Positions 23,862 to 32,314 of a stretch of 64,000 nt of DNA are shown one piece after another. Each line of letters begins with the position of its first letter. The stretch's first letter is position 1. The notes beneath the pieces were generated by a model. It saw nothing but the letters and a program-made list of their open reading frames with translations. It ran no database searches and was not told the DNA's origin. A program made the position numbers and the translations under genes. The stretch spans positions 4,278,001 through 4,342,000 of the forward strand of contig NZ_CP024190.1 of NCBI RefSeq assembly GCF_003391395.1, in the 5' to 3' direction. This stretch comes from Mycobacterium marinum. GTDB taxonomy: Bacteria; Actinomycetota; Actinomycetes; Mycobacteriales; Mycobacteriaceae.

Positions 23862-24093
23862 CAGCACCCTTGCCTTTCTTGAGCATTTCGCGGATCTGCT
23901 GACGTGCAGCCAGCCCTGCTCGCGTGTGGTCCTGGTGGTCGCATACCAGTCCGTTGCGGTATCCGTCGTTGTCGCACAGGTCGCAGGCGAGACGGGATTG
24001 CAGGCTCAGATGGTCGGTGTTGACCGTGTCGAGAGTCGCCACTGGGTTGACCCGGTCGTGTTCGCCGCGAGGGTTTTCGGGGTCAACGAGCAT
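23854..24093 (-). CDS. Small Cys-rich phage protein
   Basis: A 79-residue protein from MLVDPENPRGEHDRVNPVAT. The ATG overlaps the previous stop (TAATG). CDLCDNDGYRNGLVCDHQDH resembles one half of a DnaJ-type zinc centre. C-terminal basic helix. Function unknown. Confidence 0.55.
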   Translation of the reverse strand: MLVDPENPRGEHDRVNPVATLDTVNTDHLSLQSRLACDLCDNDGYRNGLVCDHQDHTRAGLAARQQIREMLKKGKGADE

Positions 24094-24458
24094 TAGTCGA
24101 AGTCGGCTTTCACTGCCGCGATTGCCTTGGTGAGGCGTGCCTGGTTGCGCGATTCCAGTGCGATATCCCGGCGGTCCTCGCGGGCTCTCCGATCGAACTC
24201 CGATTCGCGCTCGCACCGCTCACGGCGGCATTGTCGAGCTGCCTGAATGATGTCCTTGGGGAGTGGCCTGAATCCAGATCCGTTGTCGCGGTAGGCAATC
24301 TTGACGCCTTCCAGGACGTCGGTGTCTGCTAGCCGGTATTCGGCGATCTGTTCAGCCCATGCTTCGACGGTGGCCCGGTTTGGCTGTGGGAACCATGGGT
24401 CGTAGGCGGCGCACTTGGCCAGTGCCCGGGCTGCGGTTTGCCGGTAGTCGGTGCTCAT
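24093..24458 (-). CDS. Replication-region protein, unknown
   Basis: A 121-residue protein starting MSTDYRQTAARALAKCAAYD; the ATG overlaps the previous stop (ATGA). It has the segment VLEGVKIAYRDNGSGFRPLP followed by KDIIQAARQCRRERCERESE, a pattern found in small actinophage proteins encoded next to replication initiators. A helicase-loader-like role is plausible from position but no ATPase motif is present. Confidence 0.6.
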   Translation of the reverse strand: MSTDYRQTAARALAKCAAYDPWFPQPNRATVEAWAEQIAEYRLADTDVLEGVKIAYRDNGSGFRPLPKDIIQAARQCRRERCERESEFDRRAREDRRDIALESRNQARLTKAIAAVKADFD

Positions 24459-25339
24459 TCGATGGCCTCCTGGCGGTTGTGGTTCGGTTTTCCGAGTGAC
24501 GCCCATCCGGCTACTTTGGCTTCGCCGGCGGTCAGGTCGCCGCTCGGTGCCGCACGAGCATTGCCGCTTCGGCGCTTGATGACATCGGCCGCCAGGGATG
24601 CCAGGATGCCGGGGCCTATGCCGGTTTTCGTGGCCCAGTCGCGCAGCGCTTCCTCGACTACCTCGGCGGGCGTGCCGGATTTCAGGAGTTGGCTGGCGTT
24701 GAGCCGTAACTGGGTTTGGATCGCCGAGTTGATCTCGGTGGGGATGGTCCGACGGACGAGATCGGCTGCTGGCGTGGCAGCGATCGAATCGCACGCGGTG
24801 CTTTGTGTGGATGACTCAGGAACGTAACCAAGTTCTTTATCAGTATTAGTCTTAGTATTAGGGGTGGCAGACGGGGCGCGGACGTCCGTAGGATGTCCGC
24901 CCGTTGTCCGCGCGGACATTTTGGAATCGCCGCAGGTAGAACCATTGTCGCCGCTATTACGTTGCGCCTGCCTCTCACTTCTCTTACGCTCTGCCTCCTG
25001 TTCGCGGTATGCCTTAACTTCGTCGCGTGAACGTTGGTACTTAACCCACTTCGTAAACTGGATTCCGCCGTCGCGAGCGTCTGTCCAGAGTGGGTCCGGC
25101 TGACCATCCGGCCCTAGTGTTAACTTGAGCGCGGAGGTGATTGCCGGTGTGCAGCCGAGTTCTTTTAGTGCCTCGGGACCGACGTAACCATCTTGGAGTT
25201 TGTTTGCTGAGTAGGCGCCGCAGAGCGCCCATACGCCCACGGCGGCCGCGCGAATCCGCCGCGGTATAGAACGAACCTCCGGCCCGTCATAGAATCCCAG
25301 CGGGACGTTGAAACCGGCCGGCAATCGCCGCTTAGCCAC
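24455..25339 (-). CDS. Winged-helix replication initiation-like protein
   Basis: A 294-residue protein. Two GTG codons are possible: 25345 (GTGA overlap) and 25339 (better spacing from AAGGGGA). The N-terminal about 110 residues (IRAAAVGVWALCGAYSANKL ... DGYVGPEALKELG ... FTKWVKYQRSRDEVKAYREQ) look like the winged helix of phage replication organisers. A low-complexity linker and a helical C-terminal domain (EINSAIQTQLRLNASQLLKS) follow. It probably binds the phage origin; no origin repeats were found inside it. Confidence 0.65.
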   Translation of the reverse strand: MAKRRLPAGFNVPLGFYDGPEVRSIPRRIRAAAVGVWALCGAYSANKLQDGYVGPEALKELGCTPAITSALKLTLGPDGQPDPLWTDARDGGIQFTKWVKYQRSRDEVKAYREQEAERKRSERQAQRNSGDNGSTCGDSKMSARTTGGHPTDVRAPSATPNTKTNTDKELGYVPESSTQSTACDSIAATPAADLVRRTIPTEINSAIQTQLRLNASQLLKSGTPAEVVEEALRDWATKTGIGPGILASLAADVIKRRSGNARAAPSGDLTAGEAKVAGWASLGKPNHNRQEAIE

Positions 25340-25341
25340 AC

Positions 25342-25509
25342 TCACTCCCCTTCCATGCCGCCGGCAGCCCAAGGATCTAAGGGCCGCACATGCTTTCGGT
25401 GGCATTCTTCGCAGCGTGGCCGTCCCGGGCTGTAGCGTTGTTCGCCGCAGTCGATACACAGGCTGGCCCGGTATCGGCGGGCTTGCTCGTCGCGGTCGGG
25501 GGCGATCAC
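25342..25509 (-). CDS. Tiny zinc-ribbon protein (55 aa)
   Basis: A 55-codon gene from a GTG at 25509 (GTGA overlap with the methyltransferase stop). SLCIDCGEQRYSPGRPRCEE then CHRKHVRPLD gives a CxxC...CxxC ribbon. Likely real because of the coupling and the clear metal motif. Confidence 0.6.
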   Translation of the reverse strand: MIAPDRDEQARRYRASLCIDCGEQRYSPGRPRCEECHRKHVRPLDPWAAGGMEGE

Positions 25510-26174
25510 TGGTGGTCCCCGAAGTCGAAAGCCAACTGGTCGAGGCGTTTAGCGACGATCTCGCAGTAGCGTTCTTCGATTTCGACGCCGATGGCTTTGC
25601 GGCCGAGGTTGCGTGCGGCAATAAGCGTCGAGCCGGAGCCTGCGAAGGGGTCGGCAATGACTCCGGGTGGGCACTTGTCTATCAGCCTCTCCAGAAGGGA
25701 TACTGGCTTCTGGTGTGGATGCTGGCGGGCGTTCGTTCGGTTAGGTGTCGACGTGGAATGCAGTGGCGCGCAGGATATGACATTTGATCCGCGATGCCCG
25801 CGAAAACCGGACCCAATGACATAGATTTCCTGATCGGACGGCTTCCAGGGAATTGACAAGTCGCCCATACCCAGGGCGCCTTTGGTGTCCCAGATCAGCC
25901 TGGCACGAGTGGCGGCCGGTCGATTAATCCGCCAAGTCCCAAAAACTAACGCGGGCCTTGGGTTCCAGGCAATCAACACGCCATCACGTAGTGAGGTGTC
26001 CTCATCGCCAGCGATGCTGGCTGCCAGGCCACTTGGCCGGTCCCGCCCTGATTTATAGGCGATCCCGTATGGCGGGTCGGTCACCAGCACATCGGCTGTC
26101 AGCCATTCCGTGATCTCCAAGCTGTCGCCTAGGTAGAGCGTGACCTGGTCGTCTTGGTAGTAGGGCGCGGTCAC
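25506..26174 (-). CDS. DNA adenine N6 / cytosine N4 methyltransferase
   Basis: A 222-residue amino-methyltransferase from a GTG at 26174 (GTGA overlap). The catalytic motif IV is VLVTDPPYGIAYKSG near the N-terminus; the SAM motif I is ADPFAGSGSTLIAARNLGRK near the C-terminus, with GVEIEERYCEIVAKRL. This is the beta-type order (DPPY first, FxGxG last). It modifies phage DNA, probably against host restriction, together with the Dcm gene 2.5 kb away. Confidence 0.88.
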   Translation of the reverse strand: MTAPYYQDDQVTLYLGDSLEITEWLTADVLVTDPPYGIAYKSGRDRPSGLAASIAGDEDTSLRDGVLIAWNPRPALVFGTWRINRPAATRARLIWDTKGALGMGDLSIPWKPSDQEIYVIGSGFRGHRGSNVISCAPLHSTSTPNRTNARQHPHQKPVSLLERLIDKCPPGVIADPFAGSGSTLIAARNLGRKAIGVEIEERYCEIVAKRLDQLAFDFGDHQ

Positions 26175-26539
26175 GGTGCACCACCGACCTGGTTGGCGAT
26201 TTCGAGCAGCACATCGGCATGACACGGCTGGCCGAGTGGGCACCAGCAGGCAAGGTCATGGCCGGCGAGTTCGCGGCGCACGTCGGCAGATCTCATTGGC
26301 ACTGGCAATCCCCAGTCGGGTCCGAGCACTAGCGAAAACCAGGCGACGGCCTCACGGCGGTCTCGGGGTGTGATATCCACGCGTGCGAATGTCGGGTAGT
26401 AGCGCTCGACAAGCAGAGTCTTGCCTATAGCGAACGGGTTTCCCCACTTGCTCGACCGCGTGACGACGATCGCGTCTGGTGAGATGTCGTGTAGGCGCCA
26501 GCCTTTGGTGCGGCGGAGTTGGATGCGGCGCGGGGTCAC
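26171..26539 (-). CDS. DUF4326-family protein
   Basis: A 122-residue protein with the family hallmarks RSSKWGNPFAIG and LACWCPLGQPCHADVLLEIA. DUF4326 proteins are common in phages next to DNA metabolism genes, with suspected nucleotide or DNA-modification roles. GTG start overlaps the previous stop, and the methyltransferase follows directly. Confidence 0.8.
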   Translation of the reverse strand: MTPRRIQLRRTKGWRLHDISPDAIVVTRSSKWGNPFAIGKTLLVERYYPTFARVDITPRDRREAVAWFSLVLGPDWGLPVPMRSADVRRELAGHDLACWCPLGQPCHADVLLEIANQVGGAP

Positions 26540-27132
26540 GATGTACCGCCCTGAATGAGCGTCAGGGCCAGCTTCGGGAGTGTCGGAGGTTCAGCGCCGT
26601 CCAGTGGTGTCTCGTAGGGGGCTGCCCACTTATAGAGTGAATTCCAGTCTGAATTGAAGTATTTGCGCAAAACACCGCCTTTGTTGGGGGGTGGTGATGG
26701 CTGATCATTTTCGATCCACTGGCGAATGTTCTGTTGGATACGGCAGTCGTCGGCGTGGTTAAGGTGACGCGAGCAGAAGGCGTAGCGGATCGCAACTCCG
26801 GTGAGCGGGTCGCGGTCCCAGCCGGATTTGATCGCACGCTTTCCGCAGGGGCCTTCACGTTGAATCATTGGGGCAAGGCAGCCAGTTTCCGCCACGGGTG
26901 GTGGTTCGTATCTTGGGATGTCCTTTTGGATAACTCGTCTAATCCACCAGTGCGGGTTCTTGTGTCCGCACATCTGAGCGACGGCATGTAATGTGGATCG
27001 ATTCTTGATACTTCGGCGGCCAGCAACTTTTCGCTGATAGATCAGCGTGAGCATCAGCACTGCAAAGAGTTTGGAGTCACTATCCAAGTCGGGGTCGTTG
27101 CAGACCTCCAATATCTTGGTATGCGACGACAT
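26536..27132 (-). CDS. Hypothetical phage protein, Cys/His-rich
   Basis: A 198-residue protein. The ATG at 27132 has CTGAGG seven bases upstream; a GTG at 27159 is an alternative. It has TLHAVAQMCGHKNPHWWIRR and AYCSRHLNHADDC-like Cys/His residues (FCSRHLNHADDCRIQQNIRQ). Function unknown. Confidence 0.55.
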   Translation of the reverse strand: MSSHTKILEVCNDPDLDSDSKLFAVLMLTLIYQRKVAGRRSIKNRSTLHAVAQMCGHKNPHWWIRRVIQKDIPRYEPPPVAETGCLAPMIQREGPCGKRAIKSGWDRDPLTGVAIRYAFCSRHLNHADDCRIQQNIRQWIENDQPSPPPNKGGVLRKYFNSDWNSLYKWAAPYETPLDGAEPPTLPKLALTLIQGGTS

Positions 27133-27166
27133 GATCAGCCTCAGGTCCGTACTGCTCACGGTGGTG

Positions 27167-27235
27167 TCACCGACCTGCGTATCCGGCGCAGTAGGGCATT
27201 ACGAGGCCGTATGTCTCGTCGGATTGATCATCCAT
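27167..27235 (-). CDS. Possible 22-aa remnant gene
   Basis: A 22-codon frame, MDDQSDETYGLVMPYCAGYA plus two residues. TYGLVMP resembles the start of a small protein that I recall from many actinophages (TYGLVMPFV...GGPYDD... AGYE), here apparently deleted in the middle. The call is tentative. Confidence 0.25.
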   Translation of the reverse strand: MDDQSDETYGLVMPYCAGYAGR

Positions 27236-27833
27236 TGTCGGCCGCCTCTGCTGCTGCGGCGGCGGCGAGAAGCGCGGCAGCGAGTGCGCGGGCGTCGGCG
27301 GATGACATGAATTCACCTGCGGGAGTTGCCACTTGACCACCGGTCCAGGCGGATACTGGATCTAGTCCGTCACGGGCACGCCAAGCTCCCATGCAACCGT
27401 CATTCCAATCGTTTGGAATTAGCGTTCGTCGTGGAAGTTCCACGATCACGGTGCGGCGACCACATCCTTCGGGACGGTGCGGAGTGTGATCACGCCCATC
27501 TCCATCGCAATCGCTGCACGGATCATAGGCGCCGCTAGCTGTACCGGGTCCACATCCGCTACCAGCACAGCGCCCGCAACTGTCGGGTTGCTCGAAATGT
27601 TCACAGTCGTCACACCAGACGGGGCAATTGACATGATCACGCGCCGTGTCAGCGAAGTGGCGGAGGCTGTCGAGTAGGTCGCCATCCGCGATTTCGACTA
27701 ATCCGAGTGCTTCGGTTATTTTCCGGCGGAATAGTCGTGTGGCTTTCAGCTCGGCGACAAGTTGGCGGTGAAGAGCATCGCCGTTTCCATGCTCGATCGC
27801 GTACTCGGCGCGGGCGATGAGGTCATCAGTCAT
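27228..27833 (-). CDS. Cys-rich (DnaJ zinc-centre-like) phage protein
   Basis: A 201-residue protein. Its middle has repeated Cys pairs (CPVWCDDCEHF, CGRCAGSGCGPG, DPCSDCDGDGRDH) with CxxCxGxG spacing like the DnaJ zinc domain but no J domain. The C-terminus is Ala-rich. ATGA overlap upstream. Function unknown. Confidence 0.65.
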   Translation of the reverse strand: MTDDLIARAEYAIEHGNGDALHRQLVAELKATRLFRRKITEALGLVEIADGDLLDSLRHFADTARDHVNCPVWCDDCEHFEQPDSCGRCAGSGCGPGTASGAYDPCSDCDGDGRDHTPHRPEGCGRRTVIVELPRRTLIPNDWNDGCMGAWRARDGLDPVSAWTGGQVATPAGEFMSSADARALAAALLAAAAAAEAADNG

Positions 27834-28189
27834 AGTTCAGCCCTTCCAATTCGCTCGATCAGCTCACGGTGTTCCTTATTGCACATAGGGCAGACGATCC
27901 CTGTCGTCGGCCATTCGATCGCCGCCAGTTCTTCCGCGGTCGCGCCGTGGGCCCGTGCCGCCCCATACAGTGCGGTGCACCTTGCCTGCAGCTCCCTGAT
28001 CTCGTTATGCAGGGTGATCTGTGCCCATATCTGAGTAGTCCTGCGATGTTCCTCGGCGTTGCGGCGCAGCGCTTCGGCGACTCGTTGCCGTTCCTGTGCT
28101 TGGCGGTAGGACTTTTCGCGGAGCACGACGTATCCGCTCGCCTCTAGGTGGGTTTTGGCGATTTCGATGTCTCGGTCGGGGTTAAGCAT
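27830..28189 (-). CDS. Coiled-coil protein with CxxC
   Basis: A 119-residue protein. Residues 25-75 form a coiled coil (YRQAQERQRVAEALRRNAEE). The C-terminus has GIVCPMCNKEHRELIERIGR, a single CxxC plus His. Overlaps the DUF5131 gene upstream by 8 bases. Function unknown. Confidence 0.55.
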   Translation of the reverse strand: MLNPDRDIEIAKTHLEASGYVVLREKSYRQAQERQRVAEALRRNAEEHRRTTQIWAQITLHNEIRELQARCTALYGAARAHGATAEELAAIEWPTTGIVCPMCNKEHRELIERIGRAEL

Positions 28190-29204
28190 GGTCGATTACC
28201 TCTGGGTAGTCGTTGTGTTCCCGCCCGTCGAGTAGGCGGCCGGCTTTCTTGCCAACGCGCCACATGGGCGCTTGCTCGCATAAGCAACCACCGCCGTGGA
28301 TTTTGGCGCTCACATATGTCTGTGGGCTCTGTTCAGCACCAACAGGCGGGTACGGGCTCCACTCGCCCCATTGTTTGAAGTGAAACGCCACACCCGCCGC
28401 CTGGCATTGGTCGCGGATCGAGCGGAACCAGTCGGGGTGTGCGGGCCGGGCTCCGGGGCCGGACTCACCGCCGGTAACCACCCAGTCAACGCCGATTTGG
28501 TCGCCGTAGTCATACTCGGCTGGACCCCAGGGGCCATCTACCTGCGTTCGAACGCCGGTACGCACGATGGCCGGGCCGGGATTTTCGAAGCCGCCGAATA
28601 AGTCGATCGGACCCAGTAGCGGCTCAAGCGAGACGCCTCGCACCACGAACGGGGTATCTAGCAGCAATGGAATACGCTTCCCTGCCCAGCCTTGATTCTC
28701 GGCGGTGACCATCCCCCACACGTTCGGCAGGTAGTGGTGTTGCAGGCCGTGATCAGGCCACCACTGGGCTCGCGAAGGACGCTTGCCCATCAGTATTGAC
28801 CCGAAATCGGTTACCGCTTCCCAGAATCTGTCGCTATTGAGTAGCGAGTGCATGCGGGCGGCCCGCTTGGTCAACACCTGGAAGGTATGCGCGGCGCAAC
28901 TCTGCATGGTGGCGAACACGTGCGCGATGTACTCGTCGGGTACCTCGTCGTGGAACAAGTCGGCCAGCGAGCACACGAACACCTTGCGGGGTTTTCGCCA
29001 GTGCAGCGGTATCTCTAGGCGTTCGGGGTGTAGCTGGACCCCGGTAGTCGATCCTACGCCGTCACCGTCAAACCGCCTGTGCGCCATGCGGAGCGGCGGG
29101 GTGCGTTCGATGTAGCAGTGGTCGCATCCGGGACTGATGCGGGTGCATCCGGATACCGGGTTCCATGTGACGTCGGCCCACGAGATTGCGGTGTGGTCAG
29201 CCAT
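28182..29204 (-). CDS. Phage Gp37/Gp68 family protein (DUF5131)
   Basis: A 340-residue protein starting MADHTAISWADVTWNPVSGC. The N-terminal hallmark is TAISWADVTWNPVSGCTRIS then PGCDHCYIE, with three cysteines as in the family, VFVCSLADLFHDEVP, FQVLTKRAARM and WVVTGGESGPGARPAHPDWF follow. Known as Gp37Gp68/DUF5131; the TIM-barrel-like pattern and Cys cluster suggest a radical-SAM relation. It occurs in many mycobacteriophages. Its biochemical role is not established. Confidence 0.85.
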   Translation of the reverse strand: MADHTAISWADVTWNPVSGCTRISPGCDHCYIERTPPLRMAHRRFDGDGVGSTTGVQLHPERLEIPLHWRKPRKVFVCSLADLFHDEVPDEYIAHVFATMQSCAAHTFQVLTKRAARMHSLLNSDRFWEAVTDFGSILMGKRPSRAQWWPDHGLQHHYLPNVWGMVTAENQGWAGKRIPLLLDTPFVVRGVSLEPLLGPIDLFGGFENPGPAIVRTGVRTQVDGPWGPAEYDYGDQIGVDWVVTGGESGPGARPAHPDWFRSIRDQCQAAGVAFHFKQWGEWSPYPPVGAEQSPQTYVSAKIHGGGCLCEQAPMWRVGKKAGRLLDGREHNDYPEVIDHA

Positions 29205-29502
29205 GGCCCCCGCCAACTTTCGGACGCTCATCCTTCCGGTCCCACTGCAGTTCCTCGACACGCTCACGAAGCTGCTCACACTCGGTGGTGAGTTCCTGTA
29301 GCCGCGTGTGAAGTTCGGAGTTCTCGTCGAGAATTCGTTGGCTGTCGGAGTCGGCGCCGCGGTGCTGCGCGAGCGTGGCGTGCGCCTGGGCGCGGGCGAT
29401 GAACGTTTGCGTCACGCGCAATCCGGGGTCCATCTCGCCAACCTGGGCGAGTAACCGCTCGGCCTCGGCGTAATGCCAACCCGGGGAACGAGCCGAGCCC
29501 AT
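29197..29502 (-). CDS. Small coiled-coil protein
   Basis: A 101-residue protein (MGSARSPGWHYAEAERLLAQ) whose residues 55-90 form a coiled coil (ILDENSELHTRLQELTTECE). It is a common small actinophage gene near the recombination cluster with no assigned function. Confidence 0.55.
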   Translation of the reverse strand: MGSARSPGWHYAEAERLLAQVGEMDPGLRVTQTFIARAQAHATLAQHRGADSDSQRILDENSELHTRLQELTTECEQLRERVEELQWDRKDERPKVGGGHG

Positions 29503-29505
29503 CTT

Positions 29506-29940
29506 TTAGTCCGGCGTCCCGTTGTGGCTGAACTCCGGATCGAACTCGTTGAGCGCGTCAACGTCCGGCTCGATCTCGCCCGTCTCGTCGTCCGGTATGT
29601 TGCCATCGCGGTCGATCATCGCGGGGTCGTCGTCGTCCGGTGGCGGGTCAGACTCGGGTGCGGGCATATAGGGCTCCGCGGTGACCTTGGCGGCAACGAA
29701 GCTCATCACGCGATAGTGGGCGATCCCACCGTCGGCCAGCAGTGTGCGCCCATCGTCCTTGCATCGCATGGTTATTTCCATCTTGACGCACTCGCCGATC
29801 TCGGGAGGCTTGTCCATCACCAGCATGTCTTTGCCGGACATTCGAATGGTGGCCGGCGCCGGCCCGAGGATGTCGTCGGGAATGTCGTCGAGGGCGTTGG
29901 AGCTGGGTAGCCCTTCTGGCTTGTCGCTGATGATTGTCAT
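29506..29940 (-). CDS. Acidic phage protein near recT, unknown
   Basis: A 144-residue acidic protein (MTIISDKPEGLPSSNALDDI) with DKPPEIGECVKMEITMRCKD and an Asp/Glu/Pro-rich tail. It follows recT after a structured 143-base gap. Similar proteins sit downstream of recT in other actinophages; role unknown. Confidence 0.6.
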   Translation of the reverse strand: MTIISDKPEGLPSSNALDDIPDDILGPAPATIRMSGKDMLVMDKPPEIGECVKMEITMRCKDDGRTLLADGGIAHYRVMSFVAAKVTAEPYMPAPESDPPPDDDDPAMIDRDGNIPDDETGEIEPDVDALNEFDPEFSHNGTPD

Positions 29941-29987
29941 TCGAATACTCCTATTCGGTTGGACTGTTTAGTGGTTTTGGGTTGGGC

Positions 29988-30079
29988 GGCCGGCCCGCGC
30001 AGGTCAGGACTCGCCGAGGTCAAGGGTCATGGCCCCGCCTTGGCGGATGACAGATTCTCCGCTTTGACGCGGGCCGGCC
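29988..30079. promoter_or_regulatory. Long-arm inverted repeat between recT and next gene
   Basis: GGCCGGCCCGCG (29988-29999) is perfectly repeated in inverse as CGCGGGCCGGCC (30068-30079), enclosing 68 bases. It could fold a GC-rich RNA closing stem just after recT, acting as terminator, processing site or regulatory RNA. No T-tract follows on the minus strand. Confidence 0.55.
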
Positions 30080-30083
30080 GGGC

Positions 30084-31142
30084 TCATTGCTGCGCGTCCT
30101 GCGCCTGGGCCGATTCCTGGTTAAACGCGTCGATAATCACCTGTGCCTGGTCCTCCGAAAGGTCCTTCTCGGCCTTAATGTCCGCACTGGTCATCGTGCG
30201 GATGTAGTCGAACCAATCGGAGTCGTCGTCGTATTTCTCGGCCTGGCGAATGTTTTTGAGTTTGGTGATCTGCTGACGGGTAGCCATCTTCACCTCGGCC
30301 TGATCGCTCGGCGGCGCGGCGGACCCCGAGGTTGGCTCGTCGGCAACCTCGCCGTCGATATAGTCGGGCTCGTCGTCGATCACGCCAGGGCTGACGTCAA
30401 CGCGCACACCGCCGTCATGGGTCATAGCGCGCTGGATCTCGGTGGACTTCGGTAGCAACTTCATCAGTTGGCGGATTGTCGTCTTGTGCGCCATCCCCTC
30501 GAACTGGTCCAGCCATGGCCCGACCACCTCGTGCTGCTTGTTCCGCGCAGTGGCGTACCGGTCGCGGTGGGTCTCCATGTCCGCCAGCGTCATTGGGTCA
30601 GTCATCGAGTATCCGCCGTTAGTTGTGCGGCCGACCGCGTAGAACAGCCGATATTCACCCCGCGGACCATCGAGATAGGGCCGATGAATAAATCGGTCTT
30701 CGTGAGCGCCGTACTCGATCTCGATGTGGTCGTTGGTGTAGACCGTTCGGGCGTGCAGCGATGCAATCTTGTCGGTGCGGTAGGCCAGCTCGACATAGCC
30801 CTGATACCCGATGATGAGCTGGGCCTTGCGACAGCCTGCGCGGCTGTCCCAGAATGGCACTAGATATGCCTGCCCAAGGACTCCAACGCCGGGGCGTAGG
30901 CCGAGCTGCGCGCAGGTCATCACAGACCCGAGTACCGATTGGTGTTCACACTCGGCCAGTTTCGGGTTGATTCGCAGGCAGGTGAACACGTCGCGGATGA
31001 GTTGGACGGCCTCGAAGCCCTGCGGCATGGCACGCTGGAAATGCTTTTCCATCTGCTGAATTTCCGAGCGTAGATCGTTGCCGGCTTTCGCGACGGTGCG
31101 GTTTTGCGCGACGGGCCTGTAATCGTCTTTCATGGTGGTCAT
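30084..31142 (-). CDS. recT: RecT-like single-strand annealing protein
   Basis: A 352-residue protein; ATG at 31142 with AAAGGA upstream. RecT features include EIQQMEKHFQRAMPQGFEAV, CLRINPKLAECEHQSVLGSV, MTCAQLGLRPGVGVLGQAYL, PFWDSRAGCRKAQLIIGYQG and GYVELAYRTDKIASLHARTV. It pairs with the exonuclease encoded directly upstream, forming the phage homologous-recombination module. The C-terminus is an acidic, disordered tail. Confidence 0.92.
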   Translation of the reverse strand: MTTMKDDYRPVAQNRTVAKAGNDLRSEIQQMEKHFQRAMPQGFEAVQLIRDVFTCLRINPKLAECEHQSVLGSVMTCAQLGLRPGVGVLGQAYLVPFWDSRAGCRKAQLIIGYQGYVELAYRTDKIASLHARTVYTNDHIEIEYGAHEDRFIHRPYLDGPRGEYRLFYAVGRTTNGGYSMTDPMTLADMETHRDRYATARNKQHEVVGPWLDQFEGMAHKTTIRQLMKLLPKSTEIQRAMTHDGGVRVDVSPGVIDDEPDYIDGEVADEPTSGSAAPPSDQAEVKMATRQQITKLKNIRQAEKYDDDSDWFDYIRTMTSADIKAEKDLSEDQAQVIIDAFNQESAQAQDAQQ

Positions 31143-31152
31143 TTGAGTCCTT

Positions 31153-32010
31153 TCAGTCGAGATCGGCGTAGCTGTTGGTTCGGAATGCATACGGCGGGGG
31201 CGAGCATGGCTGTATCCCTAGTGGATAACCAGGCCACACTCCGGCCTTGGTGCACTGGCGGAATATCCCGATAGCGCGCGTCATGTCGTCGCGGGCGCCC
31301 CGGTAGTAGTCAGCGTCGAGCTCAAGGAGATTGACCAGATACGGTGGGGCCAGCTCCTGTACGACGAACACCACCACGGGGTCATCGCGCCCCAGCGACC
31401 GTGCGGCCGCGACCGAGAAGGCGAACTGCAAGTAATAGCCAAAGTCATAAGCCTTGCGGCTGAACGTCGCCCGATCCGCCTTCTCTCCAGTGGTCTTGAA
31501 GTCGATAATCCATAACCGATCCCGCTCTGTCATGCAGTCTGGTCGTGACCGAATTGGCTGACCGGTAAGAGGGTCCGTGCCGTACAGCCAGCGCTCGGCG
31601 TCGCCTTCACTAAATAGCAGGCCCGCCTCTGGGTGCTCGTACACAACGCGCGCCATCTCGGTCGCGGTGTCGATCTGGTGTTGCAGCGCTGGGATCATGT
31701 CATCCGCGTAGGCCTTGTCGCGGATGGCTTGCGCAGCCTTGGTGTTGTAGTTCGCATACCGGATAAACTCGCCCGTCTTCGGGTCGGGGCCGACGATGGG
31801 GGCTATCTCCTCCCCGGCGCCGAGCACGATCCGGTGCACCAGCTTACCCATGTCGAACTTCGGCTCCGGCCTTCTTGGGTGGCTTCGCTCGTAGTCGAAC
31901 CGTGCTGGGCCGGCGGGCTGCAGTAGCTTCTTCGCCCCATTTGGAGAAAGCCGCTCCGGCGCTGGCCGATAGGCGAAATCGTATATACCGTCTGGTATTT
32001 CGTCGCTCAT
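31153..32010 (-). CDS. RecE/Cas4-type PD-(D/E)XK exonuclease
   Basis: A 285-residue nuclease. LSPNGAKKLLQPAGPARFDY is the N-terminal helix region, FDMGKLVHRIVLG the H-motif, RSRPDCMTERDRLWIIDFKT the D...DxK catalytic motif, and YYLQFAFSVAAARSLG the C-terminal motif. It resects double-strand ends so that RecT can anneal single strands. It is ten bases upstream of recT. Confidence 0.9.
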   Translation of the reverse strand: MSDEIPDGIYDFAYRPAPERLSPNGAKKLLQPAGPARFDYERSHPRRPEPKFDMGKLVHRIVLGAGEEIAPIVGPDPKTGEFIRYANYNTKAAQAIRDKAYADDMIPALQHQIDTATEMARVVYEHPEAGLLFSEGDAERWLYGTDPLTGQPIRSRPDCMTERDRLWIIDFKTTGEKADRATFSRKAYDFGYYLQFAFSVAAARSLGRDDPVVVFVVQELAPPYLVNLLELDADYYRGARDDMTRAIGIFRQCTKAGVWPGYPLGIQPCSPPPYAFRTNSYADLD

Positions 32011-32138
32011 AGCCGCGTCCCGTCGGCCGACATCGTGTCGGCGTGGGTCTCGGGATCGTCAAACGGCGCCCACTCCCACTCGGTCATGGCCGATCGCGCG
32101 TACTGCCACTCGGTTAGCTCGTGCTCGTAGGCACTCAC
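32007..32138 (-). CDS. Tiny hypothetical protein (43 aa)
   Basis: A 43-codon gene from a GTG at 32138 that overlaps the previous stop (GTGA): VSAYEHELTEWQYARSAMTE. Acidic. Its end overlaps the exonuclease start (ATGA). Credible by coupling; no function. Confidence 0.5.
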   Translation of the reverse strand: MSAYEHELTEWQYARSAMTEWEWAPFDDPETHADTMSADGTRL

Positions 32139-32314
32139 GCTGCACCCCACTGAACCAGCCGCTGGGGCCCGCGCCCGACGTGAGCGGCCGCGAATGGCTC
32201 GCCACTCATCGGGCAGACCTCGCGGCCAACCGAGTCCCAATGGCCCTCGATGTTGTCACCGGCACTAGGCTGGACGGGTCGCCAGCAGACTGGGCAGTAG
32301 CGGCGGCGCCTCAC
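32135..32314 (-). CDS. Tiny Cys/His protein (59 aa)
   Basis: A 59-codon gene from a GTG at 32314: VRRRRYCPVCWRPVQPSAGD with a CxxC and a later Cys/His. GTGA overlaps at both ends. Possibly a zinc ribbon. Confidence 0.55.
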   Translation of the reverse strand: MRRRRYCPVCWRPVQPSAGDNIEGHWDSVGREVCPMSGEPFAAAHVGRGPQRLVQWGAA

